Part shown: positions 8,369-16,897 of the stretch, in pieces | How the letters are laid out: the number at the start of each line of letters is the position of its first letter | Position numbering within the stretch: the stretch's first letter is position 1 | Assembly: GCA_035542775.1 (NCBI GenBank) | Contig: DATKKX010000090.1 | Span: 1 to 34,083 of the forward strand | Reading direction: 5' to 3' | DNA length: 34,083 nt | Source of the DNA: DATKKX01 sp035542775 | Lineage (GTDB): Bacteria; Planctomycetota; Phycisphaerae; UBA1845; UTPLA1 | Position numbers and translations under genes: made by a program | Notes under the pieces: generated by a model | Told to the model about the DNA's origin: nothing | Databases searched by the model: none | Seen by the model: only the letters and a program-made list of their open reading frames with translations

Positions 8369-9559
8369 TTAACGATCCACCTCTCCCAGCACCACGTCGA
8401 TGCTCCCGACGATCGCCGGAATATCCGCCAGCAGACAATTGCGGCACACATGGTTCGTGATCGACAGATTGCAGAACGACGGGCCGCGGGCCTTCACGCG
8501 TGCCGGCACCTGCGAGCCGTTCCCCTGCACATAGAAACCGAGCTGGCCGCGAGGGTTCTCGATCTCGTAATATACGTCGTCCTCGGGCAGCTTGACCAGC
8601 TTGCCCTTCTTGTTCAACACATCGCCCAGTGTGTCCCGCAGCTTCGCAATCGCCTGCCGGATGATCCGCACCGACTGTTTCATCTCCTGCATGCGGACGA
8701 AATACCGGTCCCACGAATCCCCGACCGTGCCCTTGAGCCCCTCGCCGATCGGGATGTCGAACTCGAACTCCTCGTAGCTGGTGTCCGGCTGCACCTTCCG
8801 CAGGTCCCACCGCACGCCGCTGGCCCGCAGGCACGGCCCGGTCAGGCCCCAGCGGATGGCGTCTTCGGCGGAGACGATGCCGACGTTCGCGGTTCGCTTG
8901 ACGAAAATGTGGTTGAACGACAACAGGTCGTTGTACTCGTCGATCTTGGGCTCGAAGTAGTCGCAGAACTCGGCGCAGCGGTCGAGAAAACCGTCCGGCA
9001 GGTCGTCAGTCACGCCGCCGATTGTGATGTAACTGTACGTCAGCCGCGCCCCGCAAGTGGACTCAAACATGTCGAGGATCCACTCCCGCTCGCGGAAGGC
9101 GTACAAAAACGGCGTGAACGCCCCCATGTCCAGCCCGTACGTGCCGAACATCACCAAGTGCGACGCAATGCGGTTCAGCTCCGCGAACAGCACGCGGATG
9201 TACTGGGCCCGCTTGGAAACCTCCAAGCCGGTCAGCTTCTCGATGGTGAGGGCATAGGCCAGGTTGTTATTCATGCCGGCGAGATAGTCCATCCGGTCGG
9301 TGTAGGGGATGAACTGGAAGGGCGCCAGCGATTCGCCGATCTTCTCCGCGCAGCGGTGCAGGTAGCCGATGTGCGGCACCGCCTCCAGTACCATCTCGCC
9401 GTCGGTCCGCAGCACGATCCGCAGCACGCCGTGCGTCGCCGGATGCTGCGGGCCCATGTTCACCAGCATCTCCTCGGTGGGCATGTCCTGCTGGCGGATG
9501 GCATCGGCGGAGAGGTTCGCGTTGATGTCAGGCCTGGATTCGAGAACTGTCTCTGTCAC
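8369..9559 (-). CDS. nuoD: NADH-quinone oxidoreductase subunit D (49-kDa homologue)
   Basis: This is the Q-module subunit that forms the quinone-reduction site together with NuoB. It descends from the NiFe-hydrogenase large subunit. The 396 residues include NMGPQHPATHGVLRIVLRTD, whose His pair lines the quinone site, HIGYLHRCAEKIGE, and a terminal block ending in GSIDVVLGEVDR, the standard NuoD C-terminus. The start is GTG at 9559, 14 nt after nuoC. The internal ATG at MPTEEML is less likely because an AGGA lies directly against it. NuoC and NuoD are separate proteins here, unlike the fused enterobacterial form. Confidence 0.96.
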   Translation of the reverse strand: MTETVLESRPDINANLSADAIRQQDMPTEEMLVNMGPQHPATHGVLRIVLRTDGEMVLEAVPHIGYLHRCAEKIGESLAPFQFIPYTDRMDYLAGMNNNLAYALTIEKLTGLEVSKRAQYIRVLFAELNRIASHLVMFGTYGLDMGAFTPFLYAFREREWILDMFESTCGARLTYSYITIGGVTDDLPDGFLDRCAEFCDYFEPKIDEYNDLLSFNHIFVKRTANVGIVSAEDAIRWGLTGPCLRASGVRWDLRKVQPDTSYEEFEFDIPIGEGLKGTVGDSWDRYFVRMQEMKQSVRIIRQAIAKLRDTLGDVLNKKGKLVKLPEDDVYYEIENPRGQLGFYVQGNGSQVPARVKARGPSFCNLSITNHVCRNCLLADIPAIVGSIDVVLGEVDR

Positions 9560-9573
9560 GCTCGATTGCTCAC

Positions 9574-10137
9574 TTAGTGGGTCGGCCGGGTTTGCTCGTA
9601 TTCGGTCACCGCCGGAATGCCGTGATACTCCATCGGGAAGATGTAGTCTTTTCGCAACGCATGTCCGGCCCAGTCGTCGGGGCACAGAATCCGCCGCGGA
9701 TGGCGGCCTTCGGCATCTTCCACCGAGTCCGGATGGCCGTCGAAGACAATGCCCATCAGGTCGTAAGCCTCGCGCTCGTGCCAATCGGCTGTCGGCCAGA
9801 TGTCCGCGACGCTGCGGATGTGCGGCTTGTCCCGCGAAACCTTGATCTTGACGCACATACCGTGGCGGCTCTTCCACAGCTCGCGCGAGCCAGGCACACC
9901 ATCACACGATATCAGGTCGTAGACCGCGACCATCTCTTTCGCCTCCAGCATGTCCACCGAGGAAATGCACCGGAGCAGATCAAACCGCAGCCGGCTGTCA
10001 TGCCGCAAGAACATAGCCACGTCGTGCCAAGCGTCGGCCGCCACCCACACGTGCGGATGGACGGTCTGGAAGTTTACCCCGACGATCTTGTCGCCGAACT
10101 TGCCCTTGAGAATGTTCGCGATTTCCTCTGGAGTCAT
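9574..10137 (-). CDS. nuoC: NADH-quinone oxidoreductase subunit C (30-kDa homologue)
   Basis: This peripheral-arm subunit of 187 residues packs against NuoD. The family signature is clear: TADWHEREAYDLMGIVFDGH, then RRILCPDDWAGHALRKDY with the conserved ending FPMEYHGIP. The ATG at 10137 lies 64 nt after the nuoB stop. The next gene, nuoD, begins 14 nt after this stop, so the two are probably translationally linked. Confidence 0.96.
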   Translation of the reverse strand: MTPEEIANILKGKFGDKIVGVNFQTVHPHVWVAADAWHDVAMFLRHDSRLRFDLLRCISSVDMLEAKEMVAVYDLISCDGVPGSRELWKSRHGMCVKIKVSRDKPHIRSVADIWPTADWHEREAYDLMGIVFDGHPDSVEDAEGRHPRRILCPDDWAGHALRKDYIFPMEYHGIPAVTEYEQTRPTH

Positions 10138-10201
10138 GACTGTTCGATGCTTCTCTCGCAGCAGCGCGGCCTCGGCCGGCAGCCGGGCTTTGAATAGGCG
10201 C

Positions 10202-10729
10202 TTAACTTCTTGCCACCAATGCTCCCTCCGCCATCGACGCCTCCGGGCGCCGGGCGATTGAATGCCGTCTGATCTTGTCCTGCAGCCGCATCAGGCCTTC
10301 CATCAGGGCTTCCGGTCGTGGGGGGCATCCCGGAACATACACATCCACCGGGACGATCAAATCGACGCCTTTCACCACGTGGTAGCCGTGCTTGAAATAA
10401 GGCCCGCCGCCGATTGTGCAAGCTCCCATCGCAATCACGTACTTGGGCTCAGGCATCTGGTGGTACAGGCGTTTCACGCGGCTGGCCATCTTGAACGTCA
10501 CCGTGCCCGCCACGATCATCAGGTCCGCCTGTCGCGGCGTCGCTCGAAACGCCCCCGCCCCGAATCGATCGAGGTCGTAGCGGCCCGCTCCGACGGCCAT
10601 CATCTCGATGGCGCAGCAGGCCAGGCCGAAGGTCATCGGCCAGAGGCTGTTGGATCGCCCCCAGTTGATCGCCCAGTCGAGCGAGGTGACGATCACGCCT
10701 TCCTCGAAACGGTTGTCAATCCAGCTCAT
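10202..10729 (-). CDS. nuoB: NADH-quinone oxidoreductase subunit B (PSST homologue, cluster N2)
   Basis: This Q-module subunit carries the terminal [4Fe-4S] cluster N2, the electron donor to quinone. All four ligands are visible: the adjacent pair C38-C39 in FGLACCAIEMM, C104 in AMGACTIGGG and C135 in YVPGCPPRPEAL. It has 175 residues, of normal length, with a short basic and then Ala-rich tail. The ATG at 10729 lies 22 nt after the nuoA stop. Confidence 0.97.
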   Translation of the reverse strand: MSWIDNRFEEGVIVTSLDWAINWGRSNSLWPMTFGLACCAIEMMAVGAGRYDLDRFGAGAFRATPRQADLMIVAGTVTFKMASRVKRLYHQMPEPKYVIAMGACTIGGGPYFKHGYHVVKGVDLIVPVDVYVPGCPPRPEALMEGLMRLQDKIRRHSIARRPEASMAEGALVARS

Positions 10730-10751
10730 GAGAAGCTCTCAGCTTCCGGCT

Positions 10752-11177
10752 CTATGCCGTGCCAGCCAGGTCGGCGGTTCCGGAACTCTCGCTCTCGCGC
10801 GACGTCGCCCGTACCCAGTCCAGGTAGCCGAACCGCCAGAGGTATAGGAAACCGATCACGATGACGCCGAAGAAGAACAGCATGTCCCACAAGGCCGCCA
10901 ATCCGCCCTCGCCGTATACCACCGCCCAGGGATAAAACAGGGCAATCTCAATGTCGAAAATCAGGAAAACCAGGGCCACCACGTAGAATCGCAGGTCAAA
11001 CTGCACCCAGGCCTGCCCGATGGCCGGCTCGCCGCACTCGTACGGCACGTTCTTCTCCGGGTGCGGCAGCTTCGTGCGGACGATCGCGCCGACCAGCAGC
11101 CCGCCGAGAGCGAACGCCACCCCGCCGAGCGTGAGAAGCAGCAAACCGATAACCAGATCACTACCGCTGGACATCAT
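10752..11177 (-). CDS. nuoA: NADH-quinone oxidoreductase subunit A
   Basis: This 141-residue, three-helix membrane subunit carries the signature NVPYECGEPAIGQAWVQFDL, followed by FYVVALVFLIFDIEIALFYP. Both blocks are diagnostic of NuoA, and the cysteine-containing loop lines the quinone channel. The tandem ATGATG at 11177/11174 has GGAG 8 nt upstream of the first ATG. The gene follows nuoI by 18 nt. The C-terminus has a short Ser/Glu/Thr-rich tail. Confidence 0.96.
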   Translation of the reverse strand: MMSSGSDLVIGLLLLTLGGVAFALGGLLVGAIVRTKLPHPEKNVPYECGEPAIGQAWVQFDLRFYVVALVFLIFDIEIALFYPWAVVYGEGGLAALWDMLFFFGVIVIGFLYLWRFGYLDWVRATSRESESSGTADLAGTA

Positions 11178-11195
11178 TCAACGAACTCCGACGCC

Positions 11196-11840
11196 TCACT
11201 CAGTCGTTTTCTCCTCCTCCGCGGGCGCGGCGGCCTTCTTCTTGGGCTTGGGAATCTCCGTGACCGTCAGGGCCCTGAGCATGTTCTCCCGGTTCGGCGC
11301 CGCCCGCTCCTCCCACCGCTGCTTCTGGGCCGCGGCCCAATCCGGCAGATTATCCTTCTGCATCCAGTAGGGCTCCGGTGTTTGCTTGCCCTGTTTGGCC
11401 AACTCGGTGAACTCCACGATCATGTCCCGGCGCGTGTACGCGCTCAGGTCATAGTTGTCGCCCATGTGGATGCAACCCGTCGGGCACGGGTCGGTACACA
11501 GCGAGCAGAACATGCACTTGGAATAATCGATGGCGTAGCGCTCCAGCGCCCCGCCGACGGCCAGACCGGTTTCCTTGTCGACCTTGCGCGGGCCGGACTT
11601 CTCGATGTAAATGCAGTCGACCGGGCAGGCTTTGGCGCAAGCGTCGCAGGCGATGCACTTCTGGGCCTCGAACCAGTGAAAACCGCGAAATCGCGGCTGC
11701 ACAGGCGGGGCCACATCCGGATACTGGAGCGTGATGGTCCGCGCGAAGCAGTACTTCAGCGTGATGCGCATGCCGATGGCGATGGTGCGGACCGTATCAT
11801 AGATGTTGCGGAAATAGAGTCGTGCGGGTGAAGCAACCAT
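11196..11840 (-). CDS. nuoI: NADH-quinone oxidoreductase subunit I (2x[4Fe-4S] ferredoxin-like)
   Basis: This is the electron-transfer subunit of the peripheral arm, with clusters N6a and N6b. Two complete CxxCxxCxxxCP motifs are present: CIACDACAKACP (C62-C72) and CMFCSLCTDPCP (C109-C119). At 214 residues it is longer than the bacterial norm of about 165-180, because of a charged C-terminal tail rich in Lys, Ala and Glu. The ATG at 11840 is the first start after an in-frame TAA two codons upstream; there is no clear SD. It is the first gene of the operon, whereas nuoI usually lies between nuoH and nuoJ. Confidence 0.96.
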   Translation of the reverse strand: MVASPARLYFRNIYDTVRTIAIGMRITLKYCFARTITLQYPDVAPPVQPRFRGFHWFEAQKCIACDACAKACPVDCIYIEKSGPRKVDKETGLAVGGALERYAIDYSKCMFCSLCTDPCPTGCIHMGDNYDLSAYTRRDMIVEFTELAKQGKQTPEPYWMQKDNLPDWAAAQKQRWEERAAPNRENMLRALTVTEIPKPKKKAAAPAEEEKTTE

Positions 11841-12179
11841 AACTTAAACGCATCGCAGAGACCGGCCGCCCACTCCTCGGGCCGGACGCGGCCCTCACCC
11901 ATTCGGAGCAAGGGTCGCGGTAGTATAGCATGTGCTCCGCGCAACGCCACACCGCGCCGCGGATGAAAAACGGCAGCCTGAAACGTGCGCAAAAGCGGGA
12001 CAATTGGTGCCATTTCACAGGCGCGACCGAAAAACGGTCCTTGACGCCGCAACCGAACCGATCGAAGCCAAGGCCGTGCCCGCGCATCGCGGCCGCTCTT
12101 GGGGCATGGTGAAGCGTTCAGTCAGCCGCGGAGCGGCGGGCTACTCGTTCACTCTGGATGGCCAACTTGAGCCATGGCC
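11841..12179. other. Intergenic region between the glycosyltransferase gene and nuoI
   Basis: This 339-bp stretch has no convincing gene. It holds the promoter candidate at 11932-11940. It also holds a small perfect inverted repeat at 12025-12039 (GACCG, five A, CGGTC), which could be a weak terminator for the glycosyltransferase gene. Open frames here are short and read as arginine-rich shadows. Confidence 0.6.
11932..11940 (-). promoter_or_regulatory. Candidate extended -10 promoter of the nuo operon
   Basis: The minus strand reads TGCTATACT, an extended -10 (TGn followed by TATACT, one mismatch to TATAAT), about 92 nt upstream of the nuoI ATG. There is no good -35 at 17 nt (GTGGCG), as is often tolerated with extended -10 elements. 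It would give a 5' leader of about 85 nt. The position before the first nuo gene supports it. No transcript evidence is available. Confidence 0.45.
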
Positions 12180-13814
12180 TCATTCGCGATCGGTGGCGGC
12201 TGTGGCCAGGGCCACACGCTTTCTCAGGGGCTCCAGTTCGGGATCGCTGGCGGAGACTTCCAATACGCGGTGACGGCCTGTCCATGAGGGGTAGTAATCC
12301 CAGTTCACCTCGCGCATCTGGGACCAGATGGTGCGATAGCGTCCTGGCACATTGGCGGGATAGAGCCTCCAACCGGGGACTTCATCTGATAGGAACAGGA
12401 ATCTGTCGGCGGCCTCGGGCGATTGCGCGACATTCGGGTGCGCCGCGGCGGGATCCGCTGCCAACAGCTTCCGACAGCCAGGCGAGAGGTAGATCAGCGT
12501 CGGGGACGACGAGGTCACGTGTTCCGCAATCGCTCTCGATCCGGACCCCGTGTCGGGGTACAAGATGCTCAGCGACGACCTGGTCACCATGCTCAGATTG
12601 AAGAGAACGAAGGAAGCGAAAACGCAGAACAAGACCACGCGAAAAGATCTGCGCCTCGGGGCGGACGCGATGACGCCGAAGCCCAATGCTGCGAACACCG
12701 CTAGGAAAGGCAGCAGCAACATGCAGTTCCGCACGATCATCACTCTCTGGGACGACATGTAAACCACATATAGGAGCGGCAGGGAGATGAACCATGCGGT
12801 GATCCGCGGCTGTGTCCTGGCCAGGGAAACAATGCCCACCGCCGCCGACACTGAAGCTGCCACGGCCAAAACCATGTTCTCGGAGAGAGACACCGCTGCG
12901 AGGTACAGGGACATCTTCGAAAAATGGCCCCAGCCCGGAGCTACGCTGTATCCGGCGTGACCGCCCTCGCCGTAGTGCGACAGTTCGTAACGGACGTCTC
13001 GGGCGAATCCCTGCGGGTCCAGGAAAAAACCCGGCGTGGTCACCAGGAATACGGTCGCCGCGAGACCCAGCGCCAGCGCGTGCAGGCCAACCTCAAGGAC
13101 CGGTCTCGACCGGTGCCGTTTGGCCGACAGCCCGATGGCCAGCAGCAGCGGGACCAGCACAATGCCGCCGGGATACTTCGTTCCCACGGTGAGCCCGGCG
13201 AAGATCGAGGAAATGGTCACCATGAGAAAGCGTTGCCCCTGCTTTTCGGCTTTCAAGACGCCCAACTGGCCGAGGATGGAGCAGGAGGCGAAGAGGGCCA
13301 CGAGGCAATCCGGCGCGATCCATTTGGCGTGATAAGTGAACTCCCAGGAACCGAGCAGCGTCAGGGTAGCGAGCAGACCAACCCAATTCCGCCCGGTCAG
13401 CCCGCTGGCGAGATAGTAAACTGCCAGCCCGGTCAGGCAGCTCAGGAGGAAGAACACTGATCGCAGTTCCCACGTGAACGCATCGCTTCCCAGAAACTCG
13501 AGCAGCTCTCTTTTGGCCGGCAGGGCCTCTTCAGTGACGGGGGAGGCATGGCGCCCGCTCACCGCCCCGTGAAAGGCGGCGGTCAACATGCCGACGTCGT
13601 AGCACACCGATGGATAGTTGTACCATCTGGGCACGAGCCAGCCGTACTCGACCGTCGTCTGTATCGACGAGATAAGCCTGGGTTCGTCCCAGTGGGCGCC
13701 GATGTCGACGCTCGCGGCGCCCAGAACCCCCATGCAGATAATGATCGCGATCGCGAGGATCAGCGGTTTGCCGGGCAAGGCCGCCACGAATCTGCTCCAT
13801 CCGCTTGCCGACAC
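12180..13814 (-). CDS. Integral membrane glycosyltransferase, ArnT/PMT (GT39)-like
   Basis: This 544-residue protein has an N-terminal TM helix (about 17-35) followed by a periplasmic loop with the acidic pair AHWDEP (D43-E44). GT-C enzymes of the PMT/ArnT type use such acidic residues for metal and lipid-phosphate-sugar handling. About ten further hydrophobic segments follow, then a soluble C-terminal region of about 110 residues. YNYPSVCYDV after the first loop resembles the PMT_2 region. It probably transfers a sugar from a polyprenyl-phosphate donor on the outer face of the inner membrane; the acceptor is unknown. The GTG at 13814 has GGA a few nt upstream. It stands apart from the dnaB and nuo operons. 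Confidence 0.75.
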   Translation of the reverse strand: MSASGWSRFVAALPGKPLILAIAIIICMGVLGAASVDIGAHWDEPRLISSIQTTVEYGWLVPRWYNYPSVCYDVGMLTAAFHGAVSGRHASPVTEEALPAKRELLEFLGSDAFTWELRSVFFLLSCLTGLAVYYLASGLTGRNWVGLLATLTLLGSWEFTYHAKWIAPDCLVALFASCSILGQLGVLKAEKQGQRFLMVTISSIFAGLTVGTKYPGGIVLVPLLLAIGLSAKRHRSRPVLEVGLHALALGLAATVFLVTTPGFFLDPQGFARDVRYELSHYGEGGHAGYSVAPGWGHFSKMSLYLAAVSLSENMVLAVAASVSAAVGIVSLARTQPRITAWFISLPLLYVVYMSSQRVMIVRNCMLLLPFLAVFAALGFGVIASAPRRRSFRVVLFCVFASFVLFNLSMVTRSSLSILYPDTGSGSRAIAEHVTSSSPTLIYLSPGCRKLLAADPAAAHPNVAQSPEAADRFLFLSDEVPGWRLYPANVPGRYRTIWSQMREVNWDYYPSWTGRHRVLEVSASDPELEPLRKRVALATAATDRE

Positions 13815-13950
13815 TGATCCGTTCCGTGTGCCTCAGGTTCGACGCGGCATGGTCGGCAGCACCGTCAATCCGGCCGCGCAGACATGAGCGGCCCGCATGA
13901 GCAGTGCGGCGCGCGAGCTGCCGGTCCACAGGTCCTCGGATGATGCTCGC

Positions 13951-15501
13951 TCAAAAAGGCGTTTCCTCGTCCTCGTTGGCCTGCTCCAATCCGCCGCCTT
14001 CGACGGCGCCTCCGGTCTCGTAAGGCGACTGGTAGGACTCGTCGGCGTACCCTGCTTCGCCCTGCAGGTACTCCGGCGCCGCGTTGTCGAATCGCGTGAA
14101 CTGCGGATTGAAATGAAGCTCAACCGTTCCGGTCGGGCCATTGCGCTGCTTGTCCACAATCAGCTCGGCCTTGCCCTGGATTTTGGCGAACTGCTCACTG
14201 GCCTCGGTCCGCTTCTTCTTGTCCCAGTAGTATTCCTCGCGATGCAGCAGGATCACCACGTCGGCGTCCTGCTCGATGGCACCGCTCTCGCGGAGGTCAC
14301 TCATCCGCGGTCGATTGCCGGTCCTCTCTTCGACCTGCCGGTTGAGCTGGGCCAGGGCGACGATGGGAATCTCGAGCTCACGTCCCAGGGCCTTCAGACC
14401 GCGGCTGATCGAGGATATCTCCTGCTGGCGGCTTTCCCTCCCCGCGACTCGGTCGTACATCAATTGCAGATAGTCCACGAACACCACCTTGATGTCGTGG
14501 AGCATCTTCAAGCGGCGGACCTTGGCGCGCAGCTCCATGACGCTCATGCCCGGCGTGTCGTCGACGAAGACAGGGTAATTACGCATGTTGGCGGCGACCG
14601 TCTTCAGCTTGGCGATTTCCTTGTCGCTGAGCTTTCCGTGCCGCAATTTGTGCATGTCGACGGCTGCATGGGAGCAGAGCATGCGCTGAGCGATCTGCTG
14701 CTTGCTCATCTCCAGCGAAAAGAACGCCGCGGGCATGCTCTCCACAATGCCCACGTACTCCAGCATGGTCAGGCCGAGGGCCGTCTTGCCCATGCTCGGC
14801 CGGGCGGCGATGACGATGAAGTCGCCGTATTGCAGGCCGCCGAGCTTGGCGTCCAGCTCGGTGAAGCCGGTCGGCACGCCGGTAAGGCTGCCTGCGCCGG
14901 TCGCCTCCAGCAGAGCCATGGTCTCGTCGATGCAGTCACGGATCGGCAGGGCCTGGCGGGTGATTCTCTGCTCCGCGACCGCGAAGAGCTTCTTCTCCGC
15001 CTCGTCGAGCACGTTGGCGGCAGGTTCCTGCTGGTCGTAAGCCGCCTGGAGGATGTCGCTGGTGCATTGAATCAGATCGCGGAGCAGCCCCTTGTCACGA
15101 ACGATGCGGGCGTAATGCTCGCTGTTGGCGGTCGAGGCGACGGAGCCTGCCAGATCGATGAGGTATTCGCGGCCGCCGATTTCCTCCAATTGCCCGCGCC
15201 GCCGCAGCTCGTCCTCCAGCACGACGATGTCGATCGGCTTGTTCGCGTCCCAAAGATCCAGCAGAGCCTCGAAGAGGATACGGTGATCGGGCCTGTAGAA
15301 CCGGTGGGCCTCGTCGCGGGGAATGATCTGCAGCACCTGGCCGATGCAGTCCCGGTCCAGGAGCATCGATCCCAGCAGACTCATTTCCGCTTCGAGGTCC
15401 TGCGGCGGAACGCGGCCGGACTCGATCGGGTCAGTCGCTCGCGCTCCCGGCGTCGGCCGGGCCCGCTCCTGGCTCGACGGTGGTACTGTCGCTTGCGACA
15501 T
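13951..15501 (-). CDS. dnaB: Replicative DNA helicase DnaB
   Basis: This hexameric 5'-3' helicase acts at the replication fork. The N-terminal domain begins at VPPQDLEAEMSLLGSMLLDR (about residue 31). The RecA-like domain has Walker A ARPSMGKTA (about 233-241), Walker B VVFVDYLQLM, and the DnaB signature around LAQLNRQVEERTGNRPRMSD with LRESGAIEQDAD. The length of 516 is slightly above the usual 450-470, owing to a Ser/Pro/Arg-rich leader of about 30 residues and an acidic tail. No intein interrupts the motifs. The ATG at 15501 has a perfect AAGGAGG 6 nt upstream, so the gene starts 71 nt inside rplI in another frame. It is the last gene of the operon. Confidence 0.97.
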   Translation of the reverse strand: MSQATVPPSSQERARPTPGARATDPIESGRVPPQDLEAEMSLLGSMLLDRDCIGQVLQIIPRDEAHRFYRPDHRILFEALLDLWDANKPIDIVVLEDELRRRGQLEEIGGREYLIDLAGSVASTANSEHYARIVRDKGLLRDLIQCTSDILQAAYDQQEPAANVLDEAEKKLFAVAEQRITRQALPIRDCIDETMALLEATGAGSLTGVPTGFTELDAKLGGLQYGDFIVIAARPSMGKTALGLTMLEYVGIVESMPAAFFSLEMSKQQIAQRMLCSHAAVDMHKLRHGKLSDKEIAKLKTVAANMRNYPVFVDDTPGMSVMELRAKVRRLKMLHDIKVVFVDYLQLMYDRVAGRESRQQEISSISRGLKALGRELEIPIVALAQLNRQVEERTGNRPRMSDLRESGAIEQDADVVILLHREEYYWDKKKRTEASEQFAKIQGKAELIVDKQRNGPTGTVELHFNPQFTRFDNAAPEYLQGEAGYADESYQSPYETGGAVEGGGLEQANEDEETPF

Positions 15502-15994
15502 CGGTGGCCTCCTTGGTTCCTCCCTCTTCGCCCTCCAGGCTTCCGGCGGCCTTTTCCGCCACCACCCACACCTTGACCTTCGTGCTGATGTCGTCAGCCA
15601 GTACGATGTCCACTTCCTGAGCGCCGACCTGCTTGATGTTCATGGACATCTTGATCTGGTCGGGATGCACGGAGTGGCCTTCTTCCATCAGAGAGTGCGA
15701 GATCTCGCGCGGGCCGACTGAGCCGTACAGATGGCCCTCCGGATTGCAGGCCGCGCTGATCGTGACTTCGACCCCCGCCAGCCGCGCGCAGATGGACTTG
15801 AGGAGGGCATAGCGGCGATCTCGCTCCGCGGCCGCCTGCTTCTTGTCTTCCTCGATGATTTTGAGATTGGCCTTGGTGGGGACCAGGGCCAGATGGTGCG
15901 GCAGCAGGTAGTTCCGCGCATGTCCCGGCGAAACCTCCACGATGTCTCCGCACAAGCCGAGGTTGGGGATATCCTTTCTCAACAGCAACTTCAT
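15431..15994 (-). CDS. rplI: 50S ribosomal protein L9 (bL9)
   Basis: This is the large-subunit protein that binds domain V of 23S rRNA near the L1 stalk. The N-terminal domain MKLLLRKDIPNLGLCGDIVE with SPGHARNYLLP is the family signature, followed by the connecting helix and the C-terminal domain. The 187 residues include an extra acidic, Ser/Gly/Thr-rich tail of about 35 residues. The ATG at 15994 is chosen over an upstream in-frame start because TAGGAG precedes it by 8 nt and bL9 proteins begin MKxxLL. It lies 11 nt after rpsR, and its last 71 nt overlap dnaB. Confidence 0.96.
   Translation of the reverse strand: MKLLLRKDIPNLGLCGDIVEVSPGHARNYLLPHHLALVPTKANLKIIEEDKKQAAAERDRRYALLKSICARLAGVEVTISAACNPEGHLYGSVGPREISHSLMEEGHSVHPDQIKMSMNIKQVGAQEVDIVLADDISTKVKVWVVAEKAAGSLEGEEGGTKEATDVASDSTTVEPGAGPADAGSASD
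15508..15514 (-). promoter_or_regulatory. Shine-Dalgarno site of dnaB inside rplI
   Basis: AAGGAGG on the minus strand, 6 nt before the ATG at 15501, is a full anti-SD match lying within rplI codons. The conserved DnaB N-terminal block begins only about 30 codons later, and no better start lies between. This fixes the overlapping start. Confidence 0.8.
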
Positions 15995-16005
15995 GTTGTT
16001 CGCTC

Positions 16006-16266
16006 CTATCCGCAAAACGGCATGAGGGCTATGAACCGGGCGTGCTTCAAGGCCCGGCGCGAAGACCGCTGGTGATGGGCGCAGTTACCGCTGCGCTTCC
16101 GGGAAACCTGTTTGCCCTGGCTGGTGACCAGCTTGTGCAGGACAGTGAGATCCTTGTAGTCGATCTCATCGACCTTGTCCCGACAAAACCGGCACTTGGC
16201 CGCTTCTCGCGCCCGCATCCGCTTCTTCTTCCTTTGCGGGGCAGTCTTGGATCTGAATGGTGGCAT
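16006..16266 (-). CDS. rpsR: 30S ribosomal protein S18 (bS18), zinc-binding type
   Basis: This small-subunit platform protein of 86 residues pairs with bS6. The core has KCRFC (C25, C28) and GNCAHHQRS, so it keeps the cysteine set of zinc-binding (C+) S18 variants. The IDYKDLTVLHKLVTSQGK segment and the ending ARFIALMPF are typical. The N-terminus is very basic. The ATG at 16266 has AAAGG 8 nt upstream. It lies between ssb and rplI, as in many bacteria. Confidence 0.96.
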   Translation of the reverse strand: MPPFRSKTAPQRKKKRMRAREAAKCRFCRDKVDEIDYKDLTVLHKLVTSQGKQVSRKRSGNCAHHQRSSRRALKHARFIALMPFCG

Positions 16267-16299
16267 TGTTGGTGCCTTTCTTTGGCAACACTCAAACTT

Positions 16300-16767
16300 C
16301 TAGAACGGAACCTCTTCGCCGCCGCCCTGAGGCACGTCCTCGATGGGCGGCGCTTCATCATGATTCTCGGCAGCTCGCGCCGGCGCCCCGGCGCGCTCGC
16401 CGCCGTACCCGCCGCCTGGGGCGGATCCACCCGGTGGCCCGCCCAGGAACTGGAAATTGTCCACGTGGACTGTCAGCTTGCTCCTCTTCTGACCATCTTT
16501 GCCTTCCCACTGGTCGTATCTCAGATGGCCCTCAACAAGCAGTTGGCGCCCTTTTTTCATGTACTGGTTGATCGTCTCGGCTGGCCGCCCGTATGACCGG
16601 CAATCCACGAAGCAGACTTCCTCTTTCATTTCTCCGGTCTGCTGCGATTTCCATTTGCGGTTGATCGCCATGCCGAACTCGCAGGCCGGTGTGCCGCTCG
16701 GCAAATAGGAAAGCTGCGGATCGCGGGTCAGGTTGCCCGCCAGGATGACCTTGTTGAAATTCGCCAT
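16300..16767 (-). CDS. ssb: Single-stranded DNA-binding protein
   Basis: This is an OB-fold protein that coats single-stranded DNA during replication and repair. The 155 residues begin MANFNKVILAGNLTRDPQLS, and the OB domain ends near VHVDNFQFLG at about residue 107. A Gly/Ala/Pro-rich linker follows. The C-terminal tip EEVPF is the acidic protein-docking tail, with Val-Pro-Phe in place of the common Ile-Pro-Phe. The ATG at 16767 is the only sensible start. The gene lies between rpsF and rpsR, its classic position. Confidence 0.96.
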   Translation of the reverse strand: MANFNKVILAGNLTRDPQLSYLPSGTPACEFGMAINRKWKSQQTGEMKEEVCFVDCRSYGRPAETINQYMKKGRQLLVEGHLRYDQWEGKDGQKRSKLTVHVDNFQFLGGPPGGSAPGGGYGGERAGAPARAAENHDEAPPIEDVPQGGGEEVPF

Positions 16768-16897
16768 TGCACTCGCCCTTTCCGATTACGAAGCCTCGTT
16801 ACGGAATCGACCTCCATGCGCCCGCTCTTCCCGACCGTCGCCTCTACCGGCGTCCGTGAACCAGGCGCCGCCGCTCTCTGACTTCACGAGGTCCTGG

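Noticed and set aside
8289..8834. Extension of nuoH upstream into nuoD
   Set aside because: The frame is open but runs through nuoD codons and reads as Arg/Gly-rich nonsense; the SD at 8297-8301 fixes a later start.
13897..15576. Long plus-strand frame (559 codons) opposite dnaB
   Set aside because: Antisense to dnaB; the length follows from GC-rich codon use on the opposite strand.
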